DNA of 37,470 nt, from contig CAZEKF010000015.1 in the NCBI GenBank assembly GCA_964512765.1, positions 1 through 37,470 on the forward strand. Direction: 5' to 3'. Positions 22,656 to 32,493 of this stretch are shown here, piece by piece. Origin of the DNA: GW2011-AR15 sp964512765 (GTDB taxonomy: Archaea > Nanobdellota > Nanobdellia > Woesearchaeales > GW2011-AR15). The translations under genes and the position numbers were made by a program. The notes beneath the pieces are model-generated. The model searched no databases. It was given only the letters and a program-made list of their open reading frames with translations, and was not told the origin of the DNA. Position 1 is the first letter of the stretch, and the number at the start of each line of letters is the position of its first letter.

Positions 22656-23933
22656 ATGAAAAAGCGAGTTTTCTATTGGGGATTATACGATTTTGCAAAT
22701 TCTATCACAACCGCTTCATTAGTAATGTATTTTTCTCAATGGGTTATTATTGAGAATGGTTTTCATGATTCATGGTACGGTATTACATTTTCATTAGCTA
22801 CATTATTTGTTTTATTAACAGGTCCATTTTTTGGCGCATGGTCAGATAATATAGGTAAAAGAAAGCTCTTTATTAATTGGTTCACATTAATAATTGCGTT
22901 AAGTAGTTTAACTCTGGGTTTAGTAGCACCATCTTCATTGCCAAAATTTCCTAAAATTATTGTATCATTAATCATGTTTTTTATTATACAATCATCTTAT
23001 CAATTATCTTTAATATTTTTTAATTCATTACTTGACAAAATATCAACCAAACAAAACAGAGGTAAAATATCCGGTATAGGTGAATTTTTTGGCATGTTAG
23101 GATTTTTAGCCGGAGTTGTTATTTTATTACCAATTGCAAACAGTACTATTTCCTTTTTATCAGGAACTACTGGAAGGTCACAAGTGTTTTTTCCAGCAGC
23201 AATTTTGTTCATTATAATGTCTTTACCCTTTATTATTTTGTTTAAGGAGAAAACTTCTAAAATAGTGAAGTCAAGACAAAAAATCAATATCAAAGATGTA
23301 TACACTGTGTTTTGGTCAGGCTTAAAAAGATTAGTTAAAAAGGATAAAAATGTACTGCGTTTCTTAATTTCGTTTTATTTTGTCTCAGATGCTTTACTAA
23401 CTGCGCAATTATTCTTTGCAATATATTTGGCAGAAGTATGGAAACTAGCAGATACAGCAAAAACTTTCTTGTTATTATTCCTATTCATAGGTATTCTTCC
23501 TGGTTCAATTATTTCTGGATTGCTTTGCCACAAATATTCTGTAAAAAAATTCTTAATGTGGATAACAGGATACACAACTGTTTTATTTTTCAGTCTTGTA
23601 TTGTTTAATGGTAATTTATTTTATCTTCATTTACTTGTTTTATTAATTGGGTTTGGCTGGGGAAGTTATTATACTGTAGCTAGAACCTTTTTTGTAAATA
23701 TTTCTCCGAAAAATAAGCTTGGAGAATATTTTGGATTTTTTTCAGTTTTTCAAAAAATGGCCTCAATAGTTGGTCCTTTGATATGGAGCTTTGCATTATT
23801 TCTTTTTAGTAAATCTGATGTGTTTAAATACAAAGTAGCAATGTTCTTATTGGGAATTATGATGTTTATTGGTTTAATACTGTTGAGAAAAGTCAAAGAA
23901 ACAGTACCAGCAAAAATCTCTGTCCAACACTAA
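22656..23933 (+). CDS. MFS transporter, UMF1/Atg22-like
   Basis: A 425-residue polytopic membrane protein with about twelve hydrophobic segments. The start MKKRVFYWGLYDFANSITTA and the loop FFGAWSDNIGKRKLF (the MFS A-motif D-x-x-G-K-R) match the UMF1 branch of the major facilitator superfamily, whose YDFANS N-terminus is characteristic. A central cytoplasmic loop lies at about residues 195-230, and a second half-repeat carries LLCHKYSVKKFL. The substrate is unknown; UMF1 members are often poorly characterised, and Atg22 exports amino acids from the yeast vacuole. A CATTATAAG element near 22625-22633 is a fitting TATA box for a leaderless message. Confidence 0.85.
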   Translation: MKKRVFYWGLYDFANSITTASLVMYFSQWVIIENGFHDSWYGITFSLATLFVLLTGPFFGAWSDNIGKRKLFINWFTLIIALSSLTLGLVAPSSLPKFPKIIVSLIMFFIIQSSYQLSLIFFNSLLDKISTKQNRGKISGIGEFFGMLGFLAGVVILLPIANSTISFLSGTTGRSQVFFPAAILFIIMSLPFIILFKEKTSKIVKSRQKINIKDVYTVFWSGLKRLVKKDKNVLRFLISFYFVSDALLTAQLFFAIYLAEVWKLADTAKTFLLLFLFIGILPGSIISGLLCHKYSVKKFLMWITGYTTVLFFSLVLFNGNLFYLHLLVLLIGFGWGSYYTVARTFFVNISPKNKLGEYFGFFSVFQKMASIVGPLIWSFALFLFSKSDVFKYKVAMFLLGIMMFIGLILLRKVKETVPAKISVQH

Positions 23934-23980
23934 AATATTTAAATACTAATACTGTCTAAACTCTTAATAGGTGAATACTC

Positions 23981-24967
23981 ATGGATATTGACTCTGAAAA
24001 TATGATCTCTGTATTAAGATCTTTTCCTGACATGGTTAGAGAATCTGTTTCATTAGGCGATGATATTACAGTACCAAAACAATTTGTTGAAAATATTGTT
24101 GTCGTTGGCATGGGAGGTTCTGGTTATAATGGTGATCTGCTAAAAGTATATTTGCAGGATATTCCTATTCAAATCCATGTTATTAAAGATTACATTCTGC
24201 CTAAGTTTGTTAACAGAAAAAGCTTGGTGTTTGCAGTATCTTATTCAGGTAACACTGAAGAAACAATTGCAGCTTACCGTACTGCTACCAGGCGAGGATG
24301 CAAGATTGTTAGTTTGTCATCAGGAGGTAAGCTTGAAGAACTGGCTAAGATGAATAAAAACCCGCATATCTTAGTTCCGAAAGGCATCCAACCAAGACTG
24401 AGTACATCATACCAGTTCATATCAATGTTAAATGTACTTAGCATGTCTGGGATCATTAGTGACCAAGAAAAAAATATTAAAAAATGCGCTAAAGATCTGA
24501 AAAGTTCATCTGCTAAGGTTGAAGCTGGTGCAAAAGATTTAGCTGCTAAAGTTAAAGGTAAAGTTCCAATAATATATTCATCACAAAAAATGTTTTGCAT
24601 TGCTGAAAAATGGAAAACTGACATTAATGAAAACGCTAAAACACACGCGTTTTACAACATATTCCCAGAGTTTAACCATAATGAGATATGCGCGTATGAA
24701 CATCCCGTGGGTAAGTTTCATGTTATAATTGTAAGTGATTCTGAGGATCATCCTAGAATTAAAAAACGTATTAAAATTTTCAAAAACATAGCAGGTAAAT
24801 ATAAAACTCCTGTAACAGAGATTGCTATCACAGGTAATAGTTTTTTAACAAGATTATTGTCAAGTGTATGGATGGGATTGTTTTTAGCGTATTACATGGC
24901 AATGGAATATGGTTTAGATCCAACACCAGTAAAGATTGTAGAACAATTAAAAAAAGATCTCAAATGA
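23981..24967 (+). CDS. Bifunctional phosphoglucose/phosphomannose isomerase
   Basis: It interconverts glucose 6-phosphate or mannose 6-phosphate with fructose 6-phosphate, feeding both glycolysis and sugar-nucleotide synthesis for glycans. Two SIS domains are seen. GMGGSGYNGD at 43-52 and VSYSGNTEETIAAY at 86-99 bind the phosphate; the catalytic base is Glu235 in FNHNEICAYEHP, and a C-terminal His is expected. The length of 328 residues fits the archaeal PGI/PMI family. GGTGA at about 23970 precedes the ATG. Its stop overlaps the start of a small membrane-protein gene. The glycosyltransferases downstream fit a supply role for mannose-type donors. Confidence 0.9.
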   Translation: MDIDSENMISVLRSFPDMVRESVSLGDDITVPKQFVENIVVVGMGGSGYNGDLLKVYLQDIPIQIHVIKDYILPKFVNRKSLVFAVSYSGNTEETIAAYRTATRRGCKIVSLSSGGKLEELAKMNKNPHILVPKGIQPRLSTSYQFISMLNVLSMSGIISDQEKNIKKCAKDLKSSSAKVEAGAKDLAAKVKGKVPIIYSSQKMFCIAEKWKTDINENAKTHAFYNIFPEFNHNEICAYEHPVGKFHVIIVSDSEDHPRIKKRIKIFKNIAGKYKTPVTEIAITGNSFLTRLLSSVWMGLFLAYYMAMEYGLDPTPVKIVEQLKKDLK

Positions 24968-25101
24968 AAGCTGAAGAATTAATGATAAAACTATTTTTTT
25001 GGTTTGTTTTATTACCTTTTATAATAATAGCTATACCTTTTTGTTTTGTGTATGAAGTTATTAATAACCTTAAACGTGGAATATTGTTTGATCTTTCTTA
25101 A
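24964..25101 (+). CDS. Micro-membrane protein of 45 residues
   Basis: The ATG overlaps the PGI/PMI stop as ATGA. The product starts with a short charged stretch (MKAEELMIKL), then a single hydrophobic helix of about 22 residues (FFWFVLLPFIIIAIPFCFVY), and ends in a polar, partly basic tail (EVINNLKRGILFDLS). The tight translational coupling and the coherent membrane-protein composition support a real gene. Its function is unknown. A longer in-frame reading exists inside PGI/PMI, but its start would lie far within that gene. Confidence 0.55.
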   Translation: MKAEELMIKLFFWFVLLPFIIIAIPFCFVYEVINNLKRGILFDLS

Positions 25102-25137
25102 CAAACTTATAAATATGCATAAAATATCCTGTGTAAC

Positions 25138-26241
25138 ATGGGGGTAACAGTATCAGTAATTCTTCCTTGCAGGAATGAAGAAAAAACTATTGAGAAATGT
25201 ATTAAACAAATTAAACGAGTTTTTAAAAAAGAAAATATTGACGGTGAAATCATTGTTTCTGATTCATCCTCTGATAATTCTGCGTTAATAGCTAAAAAAC
25301 ATAACACAGTTGTTATTAAACATAATGAAAAAGGTTACGGGATAGCTATCAGAAAAGGGTTTGAAAAAGCTAAAGGTAAATATGTTGTGATCGGAGACGC
25401 TGACGCCACTTATGATTTTTCAGAACTTTCTTTGTTACTTAAGAAACTTAAATCTGGTTATGATCTAGTAATTGGTAGCAGGATTAAAGGCACTATAAAA
25501 AAAGGTGCAATGCCGTGGCATCATAGATACATAGGTAACCCTGGTTTGTCTTTTATTTTAAACTTGTTTTTTAGCACTAAAGTAAGTGATACGCATTCTG
25601 GGTTAAGAGTAATTACTAAAGACTCTTTTGAAAAGTTAGAATTAAAAACCACAGGCATGGAATTTGCATCTGAAATGATTATTAAAGCTGCTAAAAACGG
25701 TTTAGCAATTAGCGAAGTTCCAATAACGTATTATCCAAGAATTGGTGAATCTAAATTAAGAAGTTTTAGTGACGCTTGGCGACACTTAAGGTTCATGTTA
25801 ATGTTCAGTCCCACATATTTATTTTTCATACCTGGCTTTGTTTTGTTTTTCCTTGGTTTTCTTGTACTAACTTTAATTTTATTTGGTTCGTTTATTATCC
25901 GTGGTGTAAATATCAATCTTTATTTAGCTCTATTTGGATCGTTTTTTTCAATATTAGGCTATCAGGTCATTAATTTAGGATTGTATTCAAAAATATACGC
26001 TATTCATACTGGTTTTGAAAAACAAGATAAATTAATTAATTACATTGCAGAAAAAGTGCCATTGGAAAAAGGAGTTCTTTCAGGGTTTTTGATAGTTTTA
26101 TTTAGTATATTATTGTTTTTGTTTAAACCAAATTATGACACCTCAACAATATTATTTCCTTTAACACTTACAGTTATTGGGTTTCAAACATTTTTTAGTG
26201 TGTTTTTTATTAGTATCATGCTGGTTGAAAAAAAAGATTGA
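25138..26241 (+). CDS. GT2 glycosyltransferase with C-terminal membrane domain (dolichyl-phosphate-sugar synthase-like)
   Basis: Residues 1-215 form a GT-A fold: VSVILPCRNEEKTIEKCI, then SDSSSDNSALIA, the DxD-like VIGDADATYDF near 86-96, and SDTHSGLRVITKDSF. These resemble DPM1/GtrB-type enzymes that move a hexose from a nucleotide sugar to a polyprenyl phosphate. The C-terminal 150 residues hold about four membrane helices, as in GtrB-like members. The lipid-linked sugar could be used by the GT-C-like protein encoded next: the genes are two bases apart (or overlap by 4 if its TTG start is used). The sugar specificity cannot be told. Confidence 0.85.
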   Translation: MGVTVSVILPCRNEEKTIEKCIKQIKRVFKKENIDGEIIVSDSSSDNSALIAKKHNTVVIKHNEKGYGIAIRKGFEKAKGKYVVIGDADATYDFSELSLLLKKLKSGYDLVIGSRIKGTIKKGAMPWHHRYIGNPGLSFILNLFFSTKVSDTHSGLRVITKDSFEKLELKTTGMEFASEMIIKAAKNGLAISEVPITYYPRIGESKLRSFSDAWRHLRFMLMFSPTYLFFIPGFVLFFLGFLVLTLILFGSFIIRGVNINLYLALFGSFFSILGYQVINLGLYSKIYAIHTGFEKQDKLINYIAEKVPLEKGVLSGFLIVLFSILLFLFKPNYDTSTILFPLTLTVIGFQTFFSVFFISIMLVEKKD

Positions 26242-26243
26242 GA

Positions 26244-27998
26244 ATGTGGAAAAAAATAATTATAATATTAACATTGATATTGTTATTTTTCACAAATAAG
26301 TTTCTTCTAATATTTCTCATTCCAGGAGTATTTTTGATTCAAAAAAAGAAATTACTATCTCAAGTTTTCGTTCAAGGCATTGCTTTATCATTAGGATTTT
26401 GGATATTATCTTTTTGGTACTTGAAATTTGTTCCTGTTTCATTAACTGGATTATTTTATTTTGTTTTTGTTTTAACAGTAATTGGATTAATGATTAAAGA
26501 TGTTAAGGTTAAAGTTAACAAAACAGAATTAATTGTTGTCACATGTTTGTTATTATTATCATTAATAAGATTCATGCCTTTTTTTAACAATTATTTTCCA
26601 GCTGGAGCTGACATGAGTTTTCATACTTTAAATGCGAAAATCATTACATTGAACAAGGGTTTCCCTGAAACATTTGACCCAGTTAATCCATTGAAATTCG
26701 GTGGATATCCTGTTGGGTTTTCAATAATTTCTTCATATGTTTCTTTGCTCAGTAACATGCCTGTTTACAAAGCTACTTTATTTGTTGCTAATTTTTGTTA
26801 CGCATTTCTAATATTATCCTTATATTTCTTCTTAAGAAAATATTTTAACCAAAAAATTGCTTTGATAACATCTTTTATATCTGTGTTCATCGCTAACAAC
26901 CCTCAGTTTTTTATTGCTTGGGGCGGTAATCCGTTTGTGTTATCCTTATGTTTCTTGTTCATGGCAGTATATTTTATTAAACCAGTTAATAAATTTACTA
27001 AACCAGATATTGTGTTTTTTACTGTTTTTGCATGTGCTTCTCTTTTTACGCACGTGATCCCTGTTTATACTTTTTTTTATGTCTATCTTCCATTGTTCTT
27101 GATTAATAATTTCAAAATAATCAAATCAAAGAAATCTTTTCATAATTTAATTACGATTGCTATAATATTTGTGATTTTTTTATTACCCTATATTATTCAC
27201 TATGATTTTAACATATCTGATTCAGAAATACAATGGCAAAGACAGAGAAATGCTGAGAAATTTCTTACATGGAAAGGTGACATTACAAATTTCTTTTCAA
27301 CAGGATTGCATTTGATTAACTTGTTATTTGGCAGGAATTATCTCGTGTTATTAGCAGCAGGGTTAGTGTTTCTTATCAAAAATAATAATTTGTTAAAAGA
27401 AGTTATTATAATGGTTGGTTCATGTTCATTGGTTATTATTAATTCAAAGTACTGGATATTACCTTTCTCATATGTTTTATTATCTGAAAGAGTTGCTGTT
27501 CTTTTGTTAATTCCGTTTTCAATTGCAATAGGCCATATGATATATCAAGTTGTTGATAAGAAATTACTAGACAAACTCATTGATAACAAACTAGCTAGTA
27601 AGTTAATGATTTTGGTTGTTTTTGTTTTATTATTATTTTTTGCAAGGATGCAAGTTCAGTATTATTACAGAGTGTCTGAAGCATTCGGCATGGTAACTCC
27701 TGAAGATCTTGAAGCGTTTGAATGGATCAAACAAAACACTTACCAAGATAGTTTATTCCTGAACAATTATGGAGATGCTGGGCTATGGATTGCTCCATTA
27801 ACATTGAGAAAAACTAGAACTGTACATACGTCTCCTGTGTACTTTGACGAGACTGAAGAGTATTTGTCAAGTTTAGAACCTGATTATGTTTATTTTGGTA
27901 AGAAACAAGTGTATGATATTAACTTGGATTATAAAGAATATGAATCAAATGAGATAGTTTATGATCATGGTGGAGTAATAATATTAAAAATAATTTAA
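26244..27998 (+). CDS. GT-C-like polytopic membrane protein
   Basis: A protein of about 584 residues with around twelve hydrophobic segments and a soluble C-terminal part from about residue 470 on. The first outer loop has FPAGADMSFHTLNAKII, an acid-plus-His arrangement like the first catalytic loop of GT-C enzymes (oligosaccharyltransferase, PMT and ArnT types). A GTFP-like turn (KGFPETFDPVNPLKFGGYPV) follows. These transferases use lipid-linked sugars and act on the outer face. The tail has EDLEAFEWIKQNTYQDSLFL, common in such proteins. ATG 26244 is chosen over TTG 26238. The preceding gene, a polyprenyl-phosphate GT2, may make its donor. Confidence 0.68.
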   Translation: MWKKIIIILTLILLFFTNKFLLIFLIPGVFLIQKKKLLSQVFVQGIALSLGFWILSFWYLKFVPVSLTGLFYFVFVLTVIGLMIKDVKVKVNKTELIVVTCLLLLSLIRFMPFFNNYFPAGADMSFHTLNAKIITLNKGFPETFDPVNPLKFGGYPVGFSIISSYVSLLSNMPVYKATLFVANFCYAFLILSLYFFLRKYFNQKIALITSFISVFIANNPQFFIAWGGNPFVLSLCFLFMAVYFIKPVNKFTKPDIVFFTVFACASLFTHVIPVYTFFYVYLPLFLINNFKIIKSKKSFHNLITIAIIFVIFLLPYIIHYDFNISDSEIQWQRQRNAEKFLTWKGDITNFFSTGLHLINLLFGRNYLVLLAAGLVFLIKNNNLLKEVIIMVGSCSLVIINSKYWILPFSYVLLSERVAVLLLIPFSIAIGHMIYQVVDKKLLDKLIDNKLASKLMILVVFVLLLFFARMQVQYYYRVSEAFGMVTPEDLEAFEWIKQNTYQDSLFLNNYGDAGLWIAPLTLRKTRTVHTSPVYFDETEEYLSSLEPDYVYFGKKQVYDINLDYKEYESNEIVYDHGGVIILKII

Positions 27999-28387
27999 CA
28001 AGCGTGGTCAATCACATTACACCCAAGTTTCTGTAACTCTTCTTTTGTTTTAGAAAGATCGTCTTTTTTTAATAGAATATGATCTGTTGAATATGCAGAA
28101 ACTGCAAATATACTAATCTTTGCATCTGCTAAAACTTTTGCAACAGCTGCAAGAAAACCTACTAATTCAAACGGCAGAACCATGTCAAAAGTAAGTAATT
28201 TCCATCCTTTTTCAATTTCAATTACATTACCTTCATTATACAATTTTTTATCAATAATAACTGTAGTTTCTTGTTTGTCAACAATATTTGCAAACGCTTT
28301 GGGATTAGGATTCTTAGATTTTATAACTACAAAATCTGATTTCCAAACATGCACTTTACCATCTTTAAAAAACTCTTCAGGATTCAT
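27995..28387 (-). CDS. ACT-domain protein
   Basis: A 130-residue soluble protein made of two ACT-like halves: residues about 15-65 (VWKSDFVVIKSKNP, TTVIIDKKLYNEG) and 65-125 (GWKLLTFDMVLPFELVGFLA, KISIFAVSAYSTDHILLKKD). The second half matches the small stand-alone ACT proteins (the ACT_7/CASTOR type), which bind amino acids and regulate enzymes or signalling. The motif SAYSTDHILLK is typical. There is no fused enzyme domain. It is convergent with the GT-C-like gene, overlapping by 4 bases. Confidence 0.82.
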   Translation of the reverse strand: MNPEEFFKDGKVHVWKSDFVVIKSKNPNPKAFANIVDKQETTVIIDKKLYNEGNVIEIEKGWKLLTFDMVLPFELVGFLAAVAKVLADAKISIFAVSAYSTDHILLKKDDLSKTKEELQKLGCNVIDHAC

Positions 28388-28522
28388 TTTTTCATCACCT
28401 ATAACTAAAATCTATTCTATTAATTGGAAAGAAAATGTTGTTTATATTTGTTTCTGGCTCAGCTTGAGAAAGCATTTATATACGAGTTTATCTATAATTT
28501 TTAGTAAAAGAGGTGTTTGTGT

Positions 28523-29452
28523 ATGAAAAAAATAATTATAATATCACTTCTAATTTGTTTATTATTAATTGTAAGCTGTACAAACGCACCAGATAGTGTT
28601 GAAACAAAACCTGGTGAAACTGAATCTACTGAAGAAAATGTTATCGATGAACCAGAACCTGTAATAGAAGAAGAACTAGAAACAACTGAAGAGGTTGATG
28701 AAGAATTATCAGAACCTGAACCTGTTGTTGAAAAAGATCCAAACTTAATAGCGCACTGGGAGTTTGAAGATAATGCACAAGACTCTGCTAATAATTATGA
28801 TGGAACAATAAAAGGCAATGCTGTGTTTAAAGAAGGAAAAATAGGGAAATCATTATATTTTGATGGTGTTGATGATTATGTTGACTTTTCTCAAGATGCA
28901 ATTGATAAGATTGGAAGTTTAACAAATGGAACAATATCTTTTTACTTTAAATTTGAGTCAATGCTTGACAAACAAACAGTCATGCCAATATTATACCTTG
29001 GTGTTGATGAAAAAGATCCTGATAACATATTTATTATTGAGATTGGTCATTTTAATGAACAATCATATGGTTCAGGACCTATGCTAGACCCTGACAATAA
29101 GAAATTATATGTTACCTGGATAAAAAACAATCAAGACCCGTTCTTATGTTATGATTCAAACATTAATTTTGAAGAAAATAAATGGTATCATTTTGCTGTT
29201 GTTGTTAGTGATGATGGAAACACAGGATATCTTAACGGTGTTGAGATGACAAACAGGCATTATAATTTTGGTAATTCAAAAGATACTTCTTTCCTTGACG
29301 ATATTCCTGTTAAGGAAAAGTTCATGCTTGGTTATGGACGAAGTTCATACATGGTTGGACCAGATTTTGTCTATTATAAAGGCTATCTTGACGAGTTTAG
29401 AATTTATGATAAACCTTTATCTTCAATTGAAATAAAAGAAATCATAGAATGA
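28523..29452 (+). CDS. Lipoprotein with LamG/concanavalin-like domain
   Basis: The start MKKIIIISLLICLLLIVSC has a lipobox ending in Cys19. A Glu/Pro/Thr-rich acidic stalk follows to about residue 72. Residues 75-305 form a LamG-like jelly roll: LIAHWEFEDNAQDSANNYDG, GKSLYFDGVDDYVDF, NKWYHFAVVVSDDGNTGYLN and a final YLDEFRIYDKPLSSIEIKEI. Such domains bind carbohydrates or mediate contact. ATG 28523 is chosen because AGAGGTG ends nine bases upstream; the earlier TTG has no support. Its stop overlaps the next gene by 4 bases, so this is the first gene of a four-gene surface operon. Confidence 0.85.
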   Translation: MKKIIIISLLICLLLIVSCTNAPDSVETKPGETESTEENVIDEPEPVIEEELETTEEVDEELSEPEPVVEKDPNLIAHWEFEDNAQDSANNYDGTIKGNAVFKEGKIGKSLYFDGVDDYVDFSQDAIDKIGSLTNGTISFYFKFESMLDKQTVMPILYLGVDEKDPDNIFIIEIGHFNEQSYGSGPMLDPDNKKLYVTWIKNNQDPFLCYDSNINFEENKWYHFAVVVSDDGNTGYLNGVEMTNRHYNFGNSKDTSFLDDIPVKEKFMLGYGRSSYMVGPDFVYYKGYLDEFRIYDKPLSSIEIKEIIE

Positions 29453-31317
29453 AAAAAATTATTTTAATTTTAGTTCTAATAATTTTAATTAGTAGTTGTG
29501 TTCGACATGAACCTGTACTAAAAAAAGAAAAACCAGAAATTGTACAAATAACAGAAATTGAAAGTAACGAAGAAATTGAACTAGAACTACCAGAACATTG
29601 TACAGACGGTGTTTATAACAAAGGTGAACAAGGGCTTGACTGTGGCTGGTCTTGTCCAAATGAATGTAAATTTGTAACAAAAAAAGGTCATTTGTTCAGA
29701 GATGAAACTTGGTCTGGTAATATATTTGTTGAACATTCAGTTTTTGTTCCTGAAGGAGTTACTTTAACAATTGAACCTGGTACGATAATCAAATTTAAAC
29801 ATTCTAGACCGCCTTTATGCGGACAGGAAAAAGAAATTGCGTTAAACATTAGAGGTACATTAATATCAGTTGGAACACCTGATAAAATGATCTGGTTCAC
29901 TTCTGACGCACTAGATCCAATAAACGGTGACTGGTTCGGAATAACTTTCCAGGACAGTAAAAGTCTGGAGAATATAATTAAATACTCTATTGTCGAGTTT
30001 GGAACTCAGGATGTTAACCTGTGGAATTCTTATGCTTTAATTTCTCATTCAATCTTACGTTACAATAACTGGGAAAACATTTACATGGAGTTTCATTCTA
30101 ACCCCATAATCGAGTATAACAGAATTTACGACGGAGGATATTTAGGAATTGCAATGGAACAAATCAATAGTCCAGTTATTGAAAATAATCATCTCAGTAA
30201 TTCAAAAGCAATTTTTTCAGATTATTCAGATCCCATAATTAGTAATAATGTTTTCACTAACATGGGCTTTTCCGCTGCGTCTGAAGGACATATTGTGTTA
30301 TCAGGTAACACTATTGATAAAAATGTACAGTTTGAACGAGGAGTTACCAGTGCAGAGATTACTAATAATAATCTAAACGGTGATTTGATTAATTTCATGG
30401 AAATTCAAACTGTAACATTGAACAATAATAATATTAAATCTTCTGTTAACATTGAAATTGCAGAAAATATAGATGCTAGAAATAATTATTGGCATAATGC
30501 CGGTGACATTACAGGTAACAGTAATATCTTGGATGATAGCAATAAATTGGATGAGCCTGTTCAGGGAATAACTGAAACCATAGAATTTGATTACCCTGAT
30601 ATTAAAAACTTTGAACTGGGATATCTACCGGGTGATCAAGAAAAAGAACGCTATCCTTTTATTTATCCTGAGGAAGATGAAACACGAAAAATTGTTGAAA
30701 AAAAGTTACCAGCTGACATGATCTGGACAGTAAGTTATGACGGTGAAGATCTTTACGCAACAACTGACCTTGAAGTGCTTAAAATAGACACTGAAACTTT
30801 TGAAATAATTGACAGGTTTAGAACAGCATCGTCATGGTTGAGAGGCATGACGTCTGACGGTACATTGATCTGGGTGAACGGTTATGATGACGGTAAAATC
30901 CATGCGTACAATCCTGAGACTCATGAACTAGTAAAATCATTTGACGTGTCTAGTATAGAAGGTATTGCAAAAGGTGGTTTAGGATATGCAAACGGTTTCC
31001 TCTATATATTAATCGGAAGCAGACTGTATAAATACACAACAGACGGTGAAATGATAAACGAGAGAGATATTAACCTAGGCGGACACGGGTTAGGATATCA
31101 TGACGGATATTTTTACACGTGTTGTGGTGATAGAGTATGTAAGTTTACTGAAAAAGGTAAATTAATAGGATCTGTGTGGGCAGGTAGTGAAGAATGTTGG
31201 GACGTTGTCTGGATTGATGACGAATTATGGACAGCTGAACGTACAAATGAAAACTGGGAGGATGAGAAATTGTATCATATTCAAATTAAAAATGACCAGT
31301 TAATAGGTGATTGTTAG
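29449..31317 (+). CDS. Lipoprotein with right-handed beta-helix and beta-propeller
   Basis: The N-terminus MKKIILILVLIILISSC has a lipobox. A Cys-rich motif HCTDGVYNKGEQGLDCGWSC with a following NEC resembles short DCG-C disulphide modules of surface proteins. Residues about 75-385 form a parallel beta-helix: FVEHSVFVPEGVTLTIEPGT is the typical entry strand, and repeated (I/V)xNN and INxN turns follow. Residues about 400-620 look like a WD/NHL-type propeller (IWTVSYDGEDLYATTDLEVL, LIWVNGYDDGKIHAYNPETH, DVVWIDDELWTAE). It probably binds glycans or other surface partners. It overlaps the genes on both sides by 1-4 bases, which points to coordinated expression. Confidence 0.8.
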   Translation: MKKIILILVLIILISSCVRHEPVLKKEKPEIVQITEIESNEEIELELPEHCTDGVYNKGEQGLDCGWSCPNECKFVTKKGHLFRDETWSGNIFVEHSVFVPEGVTLTIEPGTIIKFKHSRPPLCGQEKEIALNIRGTLISVGTPDKMIWFTSDALDPINGDWFGITFQDSKSLENIIKYSIVEFGTQDVNLWNSYALISHSILRYNNWENIYMEFHSNPIIEYNRIYDGGYLGIAMEQINSPVIENNHLSNSKAIFSDYSDPIISNNVFTNMGFSAASEGHIVLSGNTIDKNVQFERGVTSAEITNNNLNGDLINFMEIQTVTLNNNNIKSSVNIEIAENIDARNNYWHNAGDITGNSNILDDSNKLDEPVQGITETIEFDYPDIKNFELGYLPGDQEKERYPFIYPEEDETRKIVEKKLPADMIWTVSYDGEDLYATTDLEVLKIDTETFEIIDRFRTASSWLRGMTSDGTLIWVNGYDDGKIHAYNPETHELVKSFDVSSIEGIAKGGLGYANGFLYILIGSRLYKYTTDGEMINERDINLGGHGLGYHDGYFYTCCGDRVCKFTEKGKLIGSVWAGSEECWDVVWIDDELWTAERTNENWEDEKLYHIQIKNDQLIGDC

Positions 31318-32480
31318 TGAAAAAAATTGTTTTAATTTTATTACTTGTAGTTTTAGTTAGTAGTTGCTCTACTCAAAAAAAAGCTGATAATTTAGTTGAA
31401 ATAGAAACGCCAGAAGAATCGCAAATCAATGAAACTTTTATTGAAAAAGTTGAAAAACCTGAGATTATAGAAAAAAACAAAATTGAATTAAAACAAGAAC
31501 CAAAAAAAATAGTATTTACTGAACATATGTTTGAACTTGACAAAGTAGATTACATTGTACCATTAGGCGAGTTAGAAGGTGGTTGGGAAGAAAGAGAAGT
31601 TAATAACATGGCACTGGTAAATATAAAACGTACAGGAGATCATGGAAGTCCTAGTTTAAAGATGAAAATATACGCTCCCACTGAAATGTCATTGGTATTT
31701 TACTCATATTATGGTTACGGAGATTACAGTCCAACCTGGACATTGGTGTTTGAAATTAATTCTGATAAAACTCTTAAGTTATCTGCATTGACGGATGTGC
31801 CTGATACTATAAAAAATAAAGTTGGTACAGAATTTACAAAAGGAGAAATAAGGTTACAAACACCTTTATTGTTTAATGCCGGTGATGTTATTGGTTATGC
31901 TGGTGGTACTGCAGAGTATCGTAACTGGGACGTGTTATTTTATGATAAAACTCATACAAACAAATTCGTTAACCAGGAAAGATATGAAAAAGATTACATG
32001 GGAGAACGTTACCGTACTGCTATATGTGCTTTTGATTTATATCCTGATGACATGCGAAAGGAATATGTTAAATTTTATGGGTTTAATGCTCCAGGATTAA
32101 CAACTGATTGCGGATCTGCTTCAAAAGACGTTGTTGGTACATTATCTGGCATATGGCACTTTTCAAAACAAGGTCTTAACAAAGAAGAACGTGGTGATTT
32201 TACATCTCCGTTGTTTATTTACAATAATTCAGCAGGTGGTACTTCGTTAGGTTACGTAAATATAAAACGCTATAAAATATACAAAGATAATCCAACTAAT
32301 AAAGATCCTAGTGAAATAACAAACGAACATTGTTATAACTTGGTTAGTGCATGGGACAATAGTCCTGAAGGATACGCATTCTTTAAACTTGTGTCAGATA
32401 CAGAAATGCAACTTGCAACTGTCAATAAAGGAGTTTGTCCAAGCAATTTTCCTAATGATTATGAAACATACTATAGATAA
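31317..32480 (+). CDS. Lipoprotein of unknown function in the surface operon
   Basis: The GTG at 31317 shares its first base with the previous stop codon (TAG) and gives VKKIVLILLLVVLVSSC (read as Met at the start), with a lipobox. An earlier in-frame TTG is less likely. A Lys/Glu-rich stalk reaches about residue 70. The rest is beta-rich and unfamiliar, with several Cys (CAFDLYPDD, TTDCGSASKDVV, HCYNLVSA, GVCPSNFP) and a FNAGDVIGYAGGT segment that faintly recalls the strand pair of M23-like domains. It has no catalytic motif that I can name. It is placed 13 bases before the PQQ-propeller gene, so the proteins may form a complex. Confidence 0.72.
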   Translation: MKKIVLILLLVVLVSSCSTQKKADNLVEIETPEESQINETFIEKVEKPEIIEKNKIELKQEPKKIVFTEHMFELDKVDYIVPLGELEGGWEEREVNNMALVNIKRTGDHGSPSLKMKIYAPTEMSLVFYSYYGYGDYSPTWTLVFEINSDKTLKLSALTDVPDTIKNKVGTEFTKGEIRLQTPLLFNAGDVIGYAGGTAEYRNWDVLFYDKTHTNKFVNQERYEKDYMGERYRTAICAFDLYPDDMRKEYVKFYGFNAPGLTTDCGSASKDVVGTLSGIWHFSKQGLNKEERGDFTSPLFIYNNSAGGTSLGYVNIKRYKIYKDNPTNKDPSEITNEHCYNLVSAWDNSPEGYAFFKLVSDTEMQLATVNKGVCPSNFPNDYETYYR

Positions 32481-32493
32481 AGAGGTGTTATGA

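Noticed and set aside
24868..24963. N-terminal extension of the microprotein inside PGI/PMI
   Set aside because: The extension lies inside conserved PGI/PMI coding sequence, and the overlapping ATGA start at 24964 is better placed.
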